DNA of 64,000 nucleotides from Streptomyces griseus subsp. griseus (GTDB lineage: Bacteria; Actinomycetota; Actinomycetes; Streptomycetales; Streptomycetaceae), in NCBI RefSeq assembly GCF_000720255.1, contig NZ_JOJE01000032.1:1-64000 (forward strand), in the 5' to 3' direction. Positions 26,349 through 37,173 of the stretch are shown piece after piece; the first letter of the stretch is position 1; every line of letters begins with the position of its first letter. Position numbers and translations under genes: made by a program. A model generated the notes under the pieces. That model was not told the DNA's origin and ran no database searches. It saw only the letters and a program-made list of their open reading frames with translations.

Positions 26349-26867
26349 TCAGGCGGAGAGCACGCTCAGATCCACCGTCGCCCACCGCTCCCCGAGCCCG
26401 GACACGGTCACGTGCCGTACCTCGTCGGTGGTGTCTCCGACCGCCCGGTGGATGACGACCTGGAGCCGGTCCTCCGTCAGCTCCTCGACCTTGCCCTCGC
26501 CCCACTCCACGACGATCACCGACTCCGGCAACGAGACGTCGAGGTCGAGGTCCTCCATCTCGTCGAGCCCACCGGAGAGCCGGTACGCGTCGACGTGGAC
26601 GAGCGGCGGACCGTCCCCGAGGGAGGGGTGCACGCGGGCGATCACGAAGGTCGGCGAGGTGACCGCGCCCCGCACTCCCAGGCCCTCGCCGAGCCCGCGC
26701 GTGAGCGTCGTCTTGCCCGCGCCGAGCTCCCCGCTGAGCATCAGGAGGTCACCGGCCCGCAAGAGCTTGGCCAGTCGGCGGCCCAGCTCCCGCATCTGCT
26801 CGGGAGAGGTGACGGTCAGTTCGAGGTCAGCCGGGTTGCGCGGTGCCGCTGGTGCTTCCATAGCCAC
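26349..26867 (-). CDS. tsaE: tRNA threonylcarbamoyladenosine biosynthesis ATPase TsaE
   Basis: 172 residues, slightly longer than usual because of an N-terminal extension. Walker A GELGAGKTTLTRGLG (46-60), then SPTFVIARVHP, VHVDAYRLSG and VIVVEWGEG, all TsaE signatures. It supports turnover by TsaD/TsaB. Its start lies 41 nt inside the upstream hydrolase gene, so the two are coupled. It is about 1 kb from tsaB. Confidence 0.95.
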   Translation of the reverse strand: MAMEAPAAPRNPADLELTVTSPEQMRELGRRLAKLLRAGDLLMLSGELGAGKTTLTRGLGEGLGVRGAVTSPTFVIARVHPSLGDGPPLVHVDAYRLSGGLDEMEDLDLDVSLPESVIVVEWGEGKVEELTEDRLQVVIHRAVGDTTDEVRHVTVSGLGERWATVDLSVLSA

Positions 26868-28080
26868 CCACGGTAGCCCCTGCGGGCACCGCGCCCGTGC
26901 GGGTGAGCAGGTCGGCGAGGCGGTCGGTGACCACCTCCGGGTGCTCCAGCATCACCAGGTGCCCGGCGTCCGGTACGAGGACCAGCTCGGCGTCCGGCAG
27001 CAGGTCGGCGATGGCTTCGCTGTGCTCGCTCGGCGTCACGAGGTCGGCGACCCCGGCCAGCACGAGCACCGGCATGTCGGTGAAGTGGGCGAGTGCCTCG
27101 GTCTTGTCGTGGTCGGTGAACGCCGGGTAGAACTCGGCGACCACGTCGATCGGCGTGCCCTCGATCATCCGCTCGGCGAACCGCTCGATCCCGGGGTCGA
27201 CGTCACGGGACGCGAACGAGTACCGCTTGATGATCCCGGCGAACAGTTCCGCCGTCGCCCTGCGCCCCTTCTCCACCAGCTCGGCCCGCTGCCCCAGCGC
27301 CTTCAGCACCCCGGGGAGCACCCGCCGCACCGCGTTGACGCCGGCCACGGGGAGCCCGAAGTTGACCTCGCCGAGCCGCCCCGACGACGTCCCGACCAGC
27401 GCCGTACCCACCACCCGTTCCCGGATGAGCTCCGGATACTGCGCGGCCAGCGCCATCACCGTCATCCCGCCCATGGAGTGACCGACGAGCACGAGCGGCC
27501 CGTCCGGCGCGGCGGCGTCGATGACGGCCTTCAGGTCCTGGCCCAGCTGGTCGATGGTGACCGGCACGTCCTCCTGGATCTGTGCCGCCCCGCGCCCGGA
27601 CCGCCCGTGGCTGCGCTGGTCCCAGTGCACGGTCCGTACGACGCCCCGCAGCGCGGCCCGCTGGAAGTGCCAGGAGTCCTGGTTGAGGCAGTAGCCGTGA
27701 CTGAAGACGACGGTCACCGGGAGGGGCGCCTTACGGCCGAAGAGGCGTCGGCGACGGGGGGCCGGTCCGCCCTCGGGCTCGACGTCGTCGACCTCGTAGT
27801 ACAGCTCGGTGCCGTCGTCGGCGTGCGCCTTGCCGGGTGTGCCGCGCAACGACCCGTACGGCCCGGTGGAGTCGAGGGCCAGCTGAGCCTTTCTGCGCAT
27901 GCCCCGGCCGACCGTCATCCGTTCGAGTGCCACCCCGGCGGCCGCTCCCGCCGCGAGGACACCTATCGCGGCGCCCGCGATGCCGGTCGCCCTGCGCCAG
28001 CCCCCGGCCGTCGCGTCCGCGGCGGAGGCCACGGCCACCGAGGCGGCGTGCGCGACGGCCTCCGCACTGCTCTCGCTCAC
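26827..28080 (-). CDS. Alpha/beta hydrolase with N-terminal hydrophobic segment
   Basis: 417 residues. An Ala-rich N-terminus with a hydrophobic helix (about 30-52) precedes the fold. Core motifs: VFSHGYCLNQDSW (about 122-134), HWDQRSHGRSG, the nucleophile elbow GHSMGG (about 198-203), and near the end LAGVADLVTPSEH and VPDAGHLVMLEHPE with the acid and His. The triad is intact; the substrate is unknown. It sits between alr and tsaE as in other streptomycetes. Confidence 0.85.
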   Translation of the reverse strand: MSESSAEAVAHAASVAVASAADATAGGWRRATGIAGAAIGVLAAGAAAGVALERMTVGRGMRRKAQLALDSTGPYGSLRGTPGKAHADDGTELYYEVDDVEPEGGPAPRRRRLFGRKAPLPVTVVFSHGYCLNQDSWHFQRAALRGVVRTVHWDQRSHGRSGRGAAQIQEDVPVTIDQLGQDLKAVIDAAAPDGPLVLVGHSMGGMTVMALAAQYPELIRERVVGTALVGTSSGRLGEVNFGLPVAGVNAVRRVLPGVLKALGQRAELVEKGRRATAELFAGIIKRYSFASRDVDPGIERFAERMIEGTPIDVVAEFYPAFTDHDKTEALAHFTDMPVLVLAGVADLVTPSEHSEAIADLLPDAELVLVPDAGHLVMLEHPEVVTDRLADLLTRTGAVPAGATVGGYGSTSGTAQPG

Positions 28081-28253
28081 GTACCGCTCCTCTTCGCCGC
28101 TGATCGCTTGTCTGGCCGTTCGGGACGCAGGTGGTTCACCTGCCGTACCGGTATGGGTGATGCGGGTGGTGCACTTGCCTATCGGTGCGGGTTACCCGTC
28201 CCGTCGATTGTTCACATGGCCGCGTCCGCGCGGACGCACACCTGTGGACGCCT

Positions 28254-29426
28254 TCAGGTGGCCACATTGACGTAGACGCGGGGAACGCGTGTTCCGATCC
28301 GGGTGACGATCTCATACGCGATGGTGCCCGCCGCCTTCGCCCAGTCCTCGGCGGTGGGCTCACCCCGGTCGCCGGGCCCGAACAGCACCGCCTCAGTGCC
28401 CGCTTCGGGCTCGTCTCCGCCGAGGTCGACGACGAACTGGTCCATCGCGACGCGCCCGGCGACCGTACGCCATTTGCCGCCGACCAGGACCGGGCCGGTG
28501 CCCGAGGCGTGCCGCGGGATGCCGTCCGCGTAGCCGACCGGGACGAGGCCGAGGGTGGTGGCTCCCGGAGTGACGTAGTGGTGCCCGTAACTGACGCCGT
28601 GTCCGCCCGGGACGTGCTTCACCAGCGCGATGGACGCGGACAGTGTCATCACCGGGCGCAGCCCGAAGTCGGCGGGGGCGCCCAGCTCAGGGCTGGGCGA
28701 GATGCCGTAGAGGGCGATACCGGTACGGACCAGGTCGAAATGCGTCTCGGGCATCGTGAGCGTGGCCGGCGAGTTCGCGATGTGCCGCACCTCGGGGCGC
28801 ACACCCCGCTGTTCGGCGTACGCCACCATCTCCCGGAAGAGGGCGACCTGGGCGTCGACGGAGGGATGCCCCGGCTCGTCGGCGCAGGCGAGGTGGGACC
28901 ACAGTCCCGTCACCCGGACCAGCCCCTCGGCCTCGGCCCGCAGTGCCTCGCCGACCAGCTCGGCCCAGTCGTCGCCGGGCTGGCAGCCGTTGCGCCCGAG
29001 TCCGGTGTCGGCCTTGAGCTGGATCCGGGCCGCCCGTCCGGCCAGCCGCGCCGCCTCCCGCACCTCGGCCAGGGCCCACATCCCGCTCACCGAGACGTCG
29101 AGATCCGCCTCGATCGCCTGCCGCCAGGGCCCGCCCGGCGTCCACAGCCAGCACATGATCCGCACCTCGGCCGGCACTCCGGCACGCTCACGCAGCGCGA
29201 GGGCCTCCTCCGGCGTGGCCGTACCGAGCCAGGTCGCACCCGCCTCCACGGCCGCCCGCGCACACGGGATCGCGCCGTGGCCGTACCCGTCGGACTTGAC
29301 CACGGCCATCAGCTGCGCGCCCGGCGCCCGCCCACGCAGGGCCCGCACATTGGCCCGCAACGCGGCCAGATCGATCTCAGCACGGGCCCGTAGGGGCGCA
29401 GTCGACACAGATCCTGTCTCATTCAT
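28254..29426 (-). CDS. alr: Alanine racemase
   Basis: 390 residues. Fold type III PLP enzyme: Lys44 in VVKSDGYGHG forms the Schiff base, and the catalytic Tyr is in VSYGHHYVTPG (about 275-285). DLVRTGIALYGISPSPEL is the usual PLP phosphate region. It makes D-alanine for peptidoglycan. ATG 29426. Confidence 0.96.
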   Translation of the reverse strand: MNETGSVSTAPLRARAEIDLAALRANVRALRGRAPGAQLMAVVKSDGYGHGAIPCARAAVEAGATWLGTATPEEALALRERAGVPAEVRIMCWLWTPGGPWRQAIEADLDVSVSGMWALAEVREAARLAGRAARIQLKADTGLGRNGCQPGDDWAELVGEALRAEAEGLVRVTGLWSHLACADEPGHPSVDAQVALFREMVAYAEQRGVRPEVRHIANSPATLTMPETHFDLVRTGIALYGISPSPELGAPADFGLRPVMTLSASIALVKHVPGGHGVSYGHHYVTPGATTLGLVPVGYADGIPRHASGTGPVLVGGKWRTVAGRVAMDQFVVDLGGDEPEAGTEAVLFGPGDRGEPTAEDWAKAAGTIAYEIVTRIGTRVPRVYVNVAT

Positions 29427-29568
29427 GGCGCCCCCAGTCTCTCAGAGCCACAGCACACCCCATGGCTCCTCCTCCCCCCACCCCACCGATTAGCCCGTCC
29501 GGCGTTCGCTCCCCCGCATGCCGGTCCGGCCGTCGCGTTCCAGCCCACCGGCACGTCTCAGAGAAACC

Positions 29569-31005
29569 TCACCCCCGCCGCACATCCCGCCACGCGCCCA
29601 CGACCGCCTCCGCCACATCGTGCGCCCCCACCGGCGCCCCCTGGGCCGCGAACCGCCCCGCCAGCCCATGCAGATACGCCCCCGCACTCCCCGCGTCCAC
29701 CGCCGACAACCCCGCCGCCAACAACGACCCCGCCAGCCCCGACAGCACGTCCCCGCTCCCGGCCGTCGCCAGCCACCCCGTCCCCGTCGCGTTCACCCGC
29801 ACCACATCCCCGCCCCCCGGCCCGACCACCAACGTCGTCGACCCCTTCAACAGCACCGCCGCCCCGTACCGCCCCGCCAACTCCCGCACCGCCGCCAGCC
29901 GAGCCCCCTCCACCTCCTCACGCGCCACCCCCAGCAACGCCGCCGCCTCCCCCGCGTGCGGCGTCATCAGCGTCGGCGCCGCCCGCCCCCGCACCGCGGC
30001 CACCTCCGCCAGCCGCAACCCGTCCGCGTCGATCAGTACCGGCACCTCCGCCCTCAGCACCTCCGCCACGGTCGCCGCGTCGTCCCCGGCCCCCGGCCCG
30101 ACGACCCACGCCTGCACCCGCCCCGCCAGCCGGGGCCCCTGGTCCGACACGAGCGTCTCCGGGAACCGCGCGATCACCGCGTCCCCGGCGGGCCCCACGT
30201 ACCGCACGGCCCCCGCCCCGCCCCGCAGCGCCCCGGCCACCGCCAGCACGGCCGCCCCGGGATAGCGCGCGGACCCGGCGGCGATCCCCACCACACCCCG
30301 TCGGTACTTGTCGCTCTCGGCGGCCGGCCTGGGCAGCAACCGGGCCACGTCGGCGTGCTGCAACGCCTCCAACTCGGCCCGCTCGGGCAGGTCGAGGCCG
30401 ATGTCGACCAATCGCACCGACCCGGCGTACTCCCGCGCCGGATCGATCAGCAGCCCCGGCTTGTGCGTGCCGAAGGTGACCGTCAGGTCCGCCCGTACGG
30501 CGGCCCCGTGCACCTCCCCCGTGTCGGCGTCCACGCCACTGGGCAGGTCGACGGCGACCACCGTGGCCCGCGACCGCTCCGCCGCGACCGCCAACGGCAC
30601 CGCGTCCGGCCGCAGGCCGCCCTTGCCCCCGATGCCGACGATGCCGTCCAAAACCAGATCGGCCCGCTCGATCAACTCCTCCGCGGCACTGGGAGCGACC
30701 GCGCGCCCGCCCGCCCTGCGCAACGTCGTCAGCCCACCCGCGTGGGCCCGCTCGGGCGCCGGCAGCACCGCCGTGACGCCCGCGCCCCGCCGCGCGAGCC
30801 TGGCCCCGGCGTACAGGGCGTCTCCCCCGTTGTCGCCGCTGCCGACCAGCAGCACGACCCGGCTGCCGTACACCCGCCCCAGCACGTCGGCACAGGCGGC
30901 GGCCAGCCCGGCGGCCGCCCGCTGCATCAACGCCCCTTCCGGAAGCCTCGCCATGAGCTCCCGCTCCGCCGCCCTGACCGTCTCCACGCTGTAAGCACTA
31001 CGCAT
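29569..31005 (-). CDS. nnr: Bifunctional NAD(P)H-hydrate epimerase / ADP-dependent dehydratase
   Basis: 478 residues from ATG 31005 (MRSAYSVETVRAAE); the longer frame upstream is not supported. The N-terminal epimerase domain (about 1-210) has LLVGSGDNGGDALYAGARL and VVAVDLPSGVDADTGEV. The C-terminal YjeF/ribokinase-like dehydratase (about 230-478) has GPGAGD, LIDADGLRL, LMTPHAGEAAALLG, LLKGSTTLVV and ATAGSGDVLSGLAG. It repairs damaged NAD(P)HX. It lies between acpS and alr. Confidence 0.95.
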   Translation of the reverse strand: MRSAYSVETVRAAERELMARLPEGALMQRAAAGLAAACADVLGRVYGSRVVLLVGSGDNGGDALYAGARLARRGAGVTAVLPAPERAHAGGLTTLRRAGGRAVAPSAAEELIERADLVLDGIVGIGGKGGLRPDAVPLAVAAERSRATVVAVDLPSGVDADTGEVHGAAVRADLTVTFGTHKPGLLIDPAREYAGSVRLVDIGLDLPERAELEALQHADVARLLPRPAAESDKYRRGVVGIAAGSARYPGAAVLAVAGALRGGAGAVRYVGPAGDAVIARFPETLVSDQGPRLAGRVQAWVVGPGAGDDAATVAEVLRAEVPVLIDADGLRLAEVAAVRGRAAPTLMTPHAGEAAALLGVAREEVEGARLAAVRELAGRYGAAVLLKGSTTLVVGPGGGDVVRVNATGTGWLATAGSGDVLSGLAGSLLAAGLSAVDAGSAGAYLHGLAGRFAAQGAPVGAHDVAEAVVGAWRDVRRG

Positions 31006-31112
31006 GCGAACGAGTCTTCCCCGTCCCCGGCGAATCTCCCCGTCCGTGACGCACCGAGTGCGTTCATCGCCGCTCCGCCACCCCTTTTGCCGAACGCCCG
31101 GACGGACCGGCC

Positions 31113-31484
31113 TCACCCCTCGGCGATCACCACGGCCGACGCCACCCCCGCGTCATGGCTCAGTGACACATGCCAGGACCGCACCCCGAGCTCCTCCGCC
31201 CGGGCCGCCACCGTCCCGGTCACCCGCAGCCGCGGCCGGCCGCTGTCCTCGACGTACACCTCGGCGTCCGTCCACAGCAGGCCGGGCGGGGCCCCCAGCG
31301 CCTTGGCCAGGGCCTCCTTGGCCGCGAACCGCACGGCGAGCGAGGCGGGCCCACGGCGCTCCCCGCTCGGCAACAGCAACTCACTCTCCCGGAACAACCG
31401 CCGGACCAGCCCGGGCGTACGCTCCAGCGACGCCGCGAACCGCTCGATCTCGGCGACATCGACGCCGACCCCGATGATGCTCAT
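31113..31484 (-). CDS. acpS: Holo-[acyl-carrier-protein] synthase
   Basis: 123 residues from ATG 31484. Signatures: [12 protein letters not shown] (4-15) with the magnesium-binding Asp, and [13 protein letters not shown] (about 47-59). It transfers phosphopantetheine to ACP for fatty acid and perhaps polyketide synthesis. Located 73 nt after glmS on the same strand. Confidence 0.95.
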   Translation of the reverse strand: MSIIGVGVDVAEIERFAASLERTPGLVRRLFRESELLLPSGERRGPASLAVRFAAKEALAKALGAPPGLLWTDAEVYVEDSGRPRLRVTGTVAARAEELGVRSWHVSLSHDAGVASAVVIAEG

Positions 31485-31557
31485 GCGCTGCACCTTACGT
31501 GGGCCCACTTGCGTCACCGGGCGCGTAGCCGCCGAGGCAACGGGGTCTCCGACCGGC

Positions 31558-33405
31558 TTACTCCACCGTCACCGACTTCGCCAGGTTCCGGGGCTGGTCC
31601 ACCTCGTTCCCCCGAGCCGTGGCCAGCTCGCACGCGAACACCTGCAACGGCACCGTGGCCACCAGCGGCTGAAGGAGCGTCGGGGTGGCCGGGATCGAGA
31701 TGAGGTGGTCGGCGTACGGGACGACCGCCTCGTCGCCCTCCTCCGCGATCACGATGGTCCGCGCGCCCCGGGCCCGGATCTCCTGGATGTTGGACACGAT
31801 CTTGTCGTGGAGGACGGACCGGCCCCGAGGTGAGGGCACGACGACCACCACCGGCAGGTCCTCCTCGATCAGCGCGATCGGCCCGTGCTTGAGCTCGCCC
31901 GCCGAGAAGCCCTCGGCGTGCATGTAGGCCAGCTCCTTCAGCTTCAGCGCGCCCTCCAGCGCCACCGGGTAGCCCACATGCCGCCCGAGGAACAGCACCG
32001 TGTTCTTGTCGGCGAGCGTGCGCGCCAGTTCGCGTACCGGCTCCATCGTCTCCAGGACCCGCTCCACCTCGCCGGAGATGTGCGCCAGGTCCCGGACGAC
32101 CGCCGAGATCTCGTCGCCCCACTTGGTGCCGCGCACCTGGCCCAGGTACAGCGCGACCAGATAGCAGGCGACGAGCTGCGTCAGGAACGCCTTGGTGGAG
32201 GCGACCGCGACCTCCGGGCCGGCGTGGGTGTACAGCACCGCGTCCGACTCGCGCGGGATGGTCGAGCCGTTGGTGTTGCAGATCGCCAGCACCTTGGAGC
32301 CCTGCTCGCGGGCGTGCCGCAGCGCCATCAGCGTGTCCATGGTCTCGCCGGACTGCGAGATGGCGATGACCAGCGTCCGCGGGTCGAGGATCGGGTCCCG
32401 GTAGCGGAACTCGCTCGCCAGCTCCACCTCGCACGGGATGCGGGTCCAGTGCTCGATGGCGTACTTGGCGATCAGCCCGGCGTGGAAGGCCGTACCGCAC
32501 GCGACGACGACGATCTTGTCGACCTCGCGCAACACCCCCGTGGGGATCCGCACCTCGTCCAGCGTCAGTGAACCGGAGGCGTCGATGCGTCCCAGCAGCG
32601 TATCGGCGACCGCCTTGGGCTGCTCGGCGATCTCCTTGAGCATGAAGTAGTCATAACCCCCCTTTTCCGCGGCCGAGGCGTCCCAGTCGACGTGGTACGA
32701 ACGCACCTCGGCCGGGCGGCCGTCGAAGCCGGTGACCGTCACTCCGTCCCGGCGCAGCTCCACCACCTGGTCCTGACCCAGCTCGATCGCCGACCGCGTG
32801 TGGGCGATGAACGCGGCGACGTCCGAGGCGAGAAAGGCCTCGCCCTGTCCAACGCCCACCACCAGTGGCGAGTTCCGCCGCGCCCCCACCACCGTGTCCG
32901 GATCGTCGGCGTGCACGGCGACCAGCGTGAACGCGCCCTCCAGGCGCCGGCACACCAGCCGCATCGCCTCGGCGAGGTCCGCGCAGGAGGAGTACTCCTC
33001 GGCCAGCAGGTGCGCGACGACCTCGGTGTCGGTCTCGGAGGCCAGGTCGTGCCCCCGCTCCGCCAGTTCCTCGCGCAGCGCGGCGAAGTTCTCGATGATG
33101 CCGTTGTGCACGACGGCGACGCGCCCCGCGTTGTCGAGGTGCGGGTGGGCGTTGACGTCGGTCGGACCGCCGTGCGTGGCCCACCGGGTGTGCCCGATGC
33201 CCGTGGTCCCCGTCGGCAGGGGCCGGTCCACCAGCTCCTTCTCCAGGTTGACCAGCTTCCCGGCCTTCTTCGCGGCGGCCAGCCCGCCGTCCGCGAGCAC
33301 CGCGACGCCCGCCGAGTCGTACCCCCGGTACTCCAGACGCTTCAGCCCGGCCATCACGACTTCGAGGGCCGACTGTGAACCCACGTATCCCACGATTCCG
33401 CACAT
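31558..33405 (-). CDS. glmS: Glutamine--fructose-6-phosphate aminotransferase (isomerizing)
   Basis: 615 residues from ATG 33405, so that Cys2 of MCGIVGYVG becomes the N-terminal nucleophile. The glutaminase domain (about 1-235) is followed by two SIS domains with [10 protein letters not shown] (about 355), [12 protein letters not shown] and [11 protein letters not shown], and the C-terminus [18 protein letters not shown] (here [15 protein letters not shown]). First step to UDP-GlcNAc; glmM lies 3.6 kb away in this window. Divergent from coaA. Confidence 0.97.
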   Translation of the reverse strand: MCGIVGYVGSQSALEVVMAGLKRLEYRGYDSAGVAVLADGGLAAAKKAGKLVNLEKELVDRPLPTGTTGIGHTRWATHGGPTDVNAHPHLDNAGRVAVVHNGIIENFAALREELAERGHDLASETDTEVVAHLLAEEYSSCADLAEAMRLVCRRLEGAFTLVAVHADDPDTVVGARRNSPLVVGVGQGEAFLASDVAAFIAHTRSAIELGQDQVVELRRDGVTVTGFDGRPAEVRSYHVDWDASAAEKGGYDYFMLKEIAEQPKAVADTLLGRIDASGSLTLDEVRIPTGVLREVDKIVVVACGTAFHAGLIAKYAIEHWTRIPCEVELASEFRYRDPILDPRTLVIAISQSGETMDTLMALRHAREQGSKVLAICNTNGSTIPRESDAVLYTHAGPEVAVASTKAFLTQLVACYLVALYLGQVRGTKWGDEISAVVRDLAHISGEVERVLETMEPVRELARTLADKNTVLFLGRHVGYPVALEGALKLKELAYMHAEGFSAGELKHGPIALIEEDLPVVVVVPSPRGRSVLHDKIVSNIQEIRARGARTIVIAEEGDEAVVPYADHLISIPATPTLLQPLVATVPLQVFACELATARGNEVDQPRNLAKSVTVE

Positions 33406-33559
33406 GGGCCGCAGCCTACGGGCCGAAGCCCGGCATTTTCCGGCACAGCATGCCCGATTTCGGAAATCCCCGGCCCCGAACGACCGCCGAAACCGCCCTC
33501 TGCGGCGAGCGTGACGGACCCCACCCGCCAACCCGTTCAAACTCCGTTAACAATGGACT

Positions 33560-34549
33560 GTGATCTCTCCGGTCTCCTCGATACCCCGGAGCGCCCACCG
33601 GCACAAGCCGGAGGCGACTCCCTACGTCGACCTCACCCGTACCGAGTGGAGCGCGCTGCGCGACAAGACGCCGCTGCCGCTCACCGCGGAGGAGGTCGAG
33701 AAGCTGCGCGGCCTCGGTGACGTCATCGACCTCGACGAGGTGCGGGACATCTACCTGCCGCTCTCCCGTCTCCTCAATCTCTACGTCGGCGCCACGGACG
33801 GCCTCAGAGGCGCTCTGAACACCTTCCTCGGCGAACAGGGCTCCCAGTCGGGCACCCCGTTCGTCATAGGAGTCGCCGGCTCGGTCGCGGTCGGCAAGTC
33901 CACCGTCGCCCGCCTCCTCCAGGCCCTGCTGTCCCGCTGGCCCGAGCACCCGCGCGTGGAACTGGTCACCACCGACGGCTTCCTGCTGCCCACGAAGGAG
34001 TTGGAGGACCGCGGCCTGATGTCGCGGAAGGGTTTCCCCGAGTCCTACGACCGGCGCGCCCTCACCCGCTTCGTCGCCGACATCAAGGCCGGCAAGGACG
34101 AGGTCACCGCACCCGTCTACTCCCACCTCATCTACGACATCGTGCCGGACCGCAGGCTCACGGTCCGTCGCCCCGACATCCTGATCGTCGAGGGCCTGAA
34201 CGTCCTCCAGCCCGCCCTCCCCGGCAAGGACGGCCGCACCCGCGTCGGTCTCGCCGACTACTTCGACTTCAGCGTGTACGTCGACGCGAGCGCCGAGGAC
34301 ATCGAGCGCTGGTACCTCAGCCGCTTCCGCAAACTGCGCGCGACCGCCTTCCAGAACCCCGACTCCTACTTCCGCAAGTACACGCAGGTCTCCGAGGAGG
34401 AGGCCGTCGACTACGCCCGCACCCTCTGGCGCACCATCAACAAGCCCAACCTGCTGGAGAACATCGCCCCCACCCGCGGCCGCGCCACCCTGGTCGTCCG
34501 CAAGGGTGCGGACCACAAGGTGCAGCGGCTGCGCCTGCGGAAACTCTGA
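33560..34549 (+). CDS. coaA: Pantothenate kinase type I
   Basis: 329 residues from GTG 33560. P-loop [12 protein letters not shown] (about 104-115), then TTDGFLLP, the [11 protein letters not shown] substrate loop and [12 protein letters not shown]. First step of CoA synthesis. TAACAA at 33548-33553 lies 6 nt before the GTG with no ribosome binding site between, so the message may be leaderless. Confidence 0.96.
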   Translation: MISPVSSIPRSAHRHKPEATPYVDLTRTEWSALRDKTPLPLTAEEVEKLRGLGDVIDLDEVRDIYLPLSRLLNLYVGATDGLRGALNTFLGEQGSQSGTPFVIGVAGSVAVGKSTVARLLQALLSRWPEHPRVELVTTDGFLLPTKELEDRGLMSRKGFPESYDRRALTRFVADIKAGKDEVTAPVYSHLIYDIVPDRRLTVRRPDILIVEGLNVLQPALPGKDGRTRVGLADYFDFSVYVDASAEDIERWYLSRFRKLRATAFQNPDSYFRKYTQVSEEEAVDYARTLWRTINKPNLLENIAPTRGRATLVVRKGADHKVQRLRLRKL

Positions 34550-34566
34550 TGCGTTAGAAAGGCGTC

Positions 34567-35487
34567 ATGCTGCATCTGCGCCTGATCACGCCGTCCGCCA
34601 CGACCGACGACGTGGTCCGCCTCATCGAGAGGACGGTCGGCACCACCCACCTCGTCGTGCTGCCCGGCGCCGCCCGCAACCCCGCCGGGGACGTGGTCCT
34701 GTGCGACGTAGCCCGCGAGGCCGGCGACGAACTCCTGTCTGACCTACAGGAGTTGGGTTTGGACACCACCGGCTCCATCGCCGTCGAGAACATCGACCTG
34801 TCGCTGTCCAAACGCGCCGACAAGGCCGAGGCGGAGGCCCCCGGCGAAGGCGCGGACGCGGTCCTGTGGGAGCACCTGACCGACGCCACCCACGAGGAGT
34901 CGACGCTCTCCGTCACCTACCTCGCCTTCATCACGCTGGCCACGATGATCGCGGCCTGCGGTGTGGTGCTCGACAACGCGGTCCTCATCGTCGGCGCGAT
35001 GGCGGTCGGCCCGGAGTTCGGCCCGCTCGCCGGAATCTCCACCTCGATCGTGCAGCGCGCCCCCCGCCTGGCCCTGCGCTCACTGATCGCCCTCCTGGTG
35101 GGCTTCGCCGTGGCCATGGCGGTGACGGTGGGCTTCAGCCTCTTCATGGACGCGCTGGACCTGTTCAGCAAGGAACAGCTGGAGGCCGACCGCCCCCAGA
35201 CCGGCTTCGTCTACGCCCCCGACGCCTTCTCCTTCATCGTCGCCGTCCTGGCCGGCGCCGCAGGCACCCTCTCCCTGACCTCCGCCAAGTCCGGAGCCCT
35301 GGTCGGCGTGGCCATCTCGGTGACGACGGTGCCGGCCGCCGCCAACGCGGCGGTAGCCCTCAGCTACGGCGACACGAAACAGACCTGGGGCTCAACGGAG
35401 CAACTCCTCCTGAACCTCCTGGGCATCATCCTGGCGGGAACGATGACCTTGCTCGCCCAGAAATGGGCGTGGCGGAAGCGCACCTGA
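34567..35487 (+). CDS. DUF389 (TIGR00341-type) multi-pass membrane protein
   Basis: 306 residues. The N-terminal soluble ferredoxin-like domain (about 1-90) is followed by LTDATHEESTLSVTYLAFITLATMIAACGV and repeated hydrophobic segments to the end. GAMAVGPEFGPLAGIS is the family signature. Function not established. It starts 17 nt after coaA with an AAAGG site, so it is likely cotranscribed. Confidence 0.88.
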   Translation: MLHLRLITPSATTDDVVRLIERTVGTTHLVVLPGAARNPAGDVVLCDVAREAGDELLSDLQELGLDTTGSIAVENIDLSLSKRADKAEAEAPGEGADAVLWEHLTDATHEESTLSVTYLAFITLATMIAACGVVLDNAVLIVGAMAVGPEFGPLAGISTSIVQRAPRLALRSLIALLVGFAVAMAVTVGFSLFMDALDLFSKEQLEADRPQTGFVYAPDAFSFIVAVLAGAAGTLSLTSAKSGALVGVAISVTTVPAAANAAVALSYGDTKQTWGSTEQLLLNLLGIILAGTMTLLAQKWAWRKRT

Positions 35488-35544
35488 AGGGGCGCGGGGC
35501 TCTGTCGATTTGCGGCTCCGCCGCGTGGGCGCGACAAGCCACGA
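35483..35544. repeat. Copy of a dispersed Streptomyces intergenic repeat
   Basis: CCTGAAGGGGCGCGGGG (35483-35499) and GCGCGACAAGCCACGA (35529-35544) also occur at 41499-41535 with different spacing. I recall this GGGGCGCGGGGAACTGCGCGACAAGCC-type sequence as common between Streptomyces genes. It covers the stop codon of the DUF389 gene. Confidence 0.75.
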
Positions 35545-35592
35545 AGCATCCGCAGCCCGCGAAGCACAGAACCCCGCACCTCAAACCCGCTC

Positions 35593-36951
35593 TCAGCCCA
35601 GCGTCGACTTCACCACATCGGCCAGCCGCCCGGCCACAGACCGGGCCTGATCAATGTCCGCCGCCTCGACCATCACCCGAACCAACTGCTCGGTCCCCGA
35701 AGGCCGCAGCAGAACCCGCCCGGTAGACCCCAGCTCCCGCTCCGCCTCGGCAACAGCCGCAGCAAGCTCGGCTGAGTCCCCGACACGGGTCCTGTCCACA
35801 TCCGGCACATTGACCAGCACCTGCGGCAACCGCTCCATGACGGACGCCAGCTCCCGAAGCGTCCGTCCCGTCTGCGCGACCCGAGCCGCCAGCATCAGCC
35901 CGGTCAGCGTGCCGTCCCCGGTGGTCGCGTGATCCAGGATGATCACGTGCCCGGACTGCTCGCCACCGAGGGCGTAGCCGTGCTCCTTCATCTCCTCCAG
36001 CACGTACCGGTCACCGACCGCCGTCTGGATGAGCGTCAGCCCCTCCCGCTCCAGCGCGAGCTTGAAGCCGAGGTTGGACATGACGGTCGCCACGACGGTG
36101 TCGGACCGCAGCACGGACCGCTCCCGCATGGCGAGGGCCAGCACCGCGAGGATCTGGTCGCCGTCGATCTCGTCACCCGTGTGGTCCACGGCGAGGCACC
36201 GGTCGGCGTCCCCGTCGTGCGCGATCCCGAGGTCCGCCCCGTGGGAGACGACCGCTTCCTTCAGCTTGTCGAGGTGGGTCGACCCGCAGCCCTCGTTGAT
36301 GTTGAGCCCGGTCGGCTCGGCACCGATGGTGATGACCTCGGCACCGGCTCGCGTGAACGCCTCCGGCGAGACCCGGGCGGCGGCACCGTGTGCCTCGTCG
36401 AGGACGATCTTCAGCCCGTCGAGCCGGTTGGGGAGTACGGCGATGAGGTGGGCGACGTACCGGTCGAACCCCTCGCTGTACGTCCGTACGCGTCCGACGC
36501 CCGCGCCGGTCGGCCGGTCCCAGGGCGCGCCGGTGCGGTGCTCGTCGTAGACGGACTCGATGCGGTCCTCGAGCTCGTCGGCGAGTTTGTGGCCGCCGCG
36601 GGCGAAGAACTTGACGCCGTTGTCGGGCATGGCGTTGTGGCTCGCGGAGAGCATCACACCGAGGTCGGCGCCGAGCACGCCGGTGAGGTAGGCGACCGCG
36701 GGCGTCGGCAGCACGCCGACGCGCAGCACGTCGACGCCGGCGCTGGCGAGGCCGGCGACGACCGCGGCCTCCAGGAATTCCCCGGACGCTCGCGGGTCCC
36801 GTCCGACCACCGCTGTCGGCTTGTGGCCCTCGAAGGTGCCCGCCTCGGCCAGTACGTGCGCCGCCGCGACGGACAGACCGAGCGCCATCTCGGCCGTCAG
36901 ATCCGCGTTGGCGACACCGCGCACGCCGTCCGTGCCGAAGAGTCGTCCCAC
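35593..36951 (-). CDS. glmM: Phosphoglucosamine mutase
   Basis: 452 residues from GTG 36951, preceded closely by [18 protein letters not shown] is the family N-terminus. Phosphoserine loop [12 protein letters not shown] with Ser104, metal loop AHDGDADRC, and C-terminal [14 protein letters not shown] phosphate site. Second step to UDP-GlcNAc after GlmS. Confidence 0.96.
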   Translation of the reverse strand: MGRLFGTDGVRGVANADLTAEMALGLSVAAAHVLAEAGTFEGHKPTAVVGRDPRASGEFLEAAVVAGLASAGVDVLRVGVLPTPAVAYLTGVLGADLGVMLSASHNAMPDNGVKFFARGGHKLADELEDRIESVYDEHRTGAPWDRPTGAGVGRVRTYSEGFDRYVAHLIAVLPNRLDGLKIVLDEAHGAAARVSPEAFTRAGAEVITIGAEPTGLNINEGCGSTHLDKLKEAVVSHGADLGIAHDGDADRCLAVDHTGDEIDGDQILAVLALAMRERSVLRSDTVVATVMSNLGFKLALEREGLTLIQTAVGDRYVLEEMKEHGYALGGEQSGHVIILDHATTGDGTLTGLMLAARVAQTGRTLRELASVMERLPQVLVNVPDVDRTRVGDSAELAAAVAEAERELGSTGRVLLRPSGTEQLVRVMVEAADIDQARSVAGRLADVVKSTLG

Positions 36952-37110
36952 GTGTCCTCCTGAGGAAGCATCAAGCGTCACTTGCGAAAGTCCTGTGCTG
37001 TGCGGCTCACGCACGAGACGTCCACGTTTCCAGGCCTACGATGCCTGATCATTCGATCGCACAAGCCTTTGAGCGTCTTGTGCCGTTATACGCCCGAAGG
37101 CTGTGATAAA

Positions 37111-37150
37111 CGAACGCCCCGGCGGCACAGGCGTGCCGCCGGGGCGTTCG
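37111..37150 (-). terminator. Terminator of the rplM-rpsI operon
   Basis: A perfect 18-bp stem (37111-37128 with 37133-37150) with a 4-nt loop begins 23 nt after the rpsI stop. The minus strand continues TTTATC, giving a short T-run. Confidence 0.9.
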
Positions 37151-37173
37151 GAGTACGTGCAGGCAGCGTGCGA

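Noticed and set aside
29518..31833. A 771-codon plus-strand frame
   Set aside because: Antisense to the NAD(P)HX repair gene and acpS, Arg/Pro/His-rich, no family.
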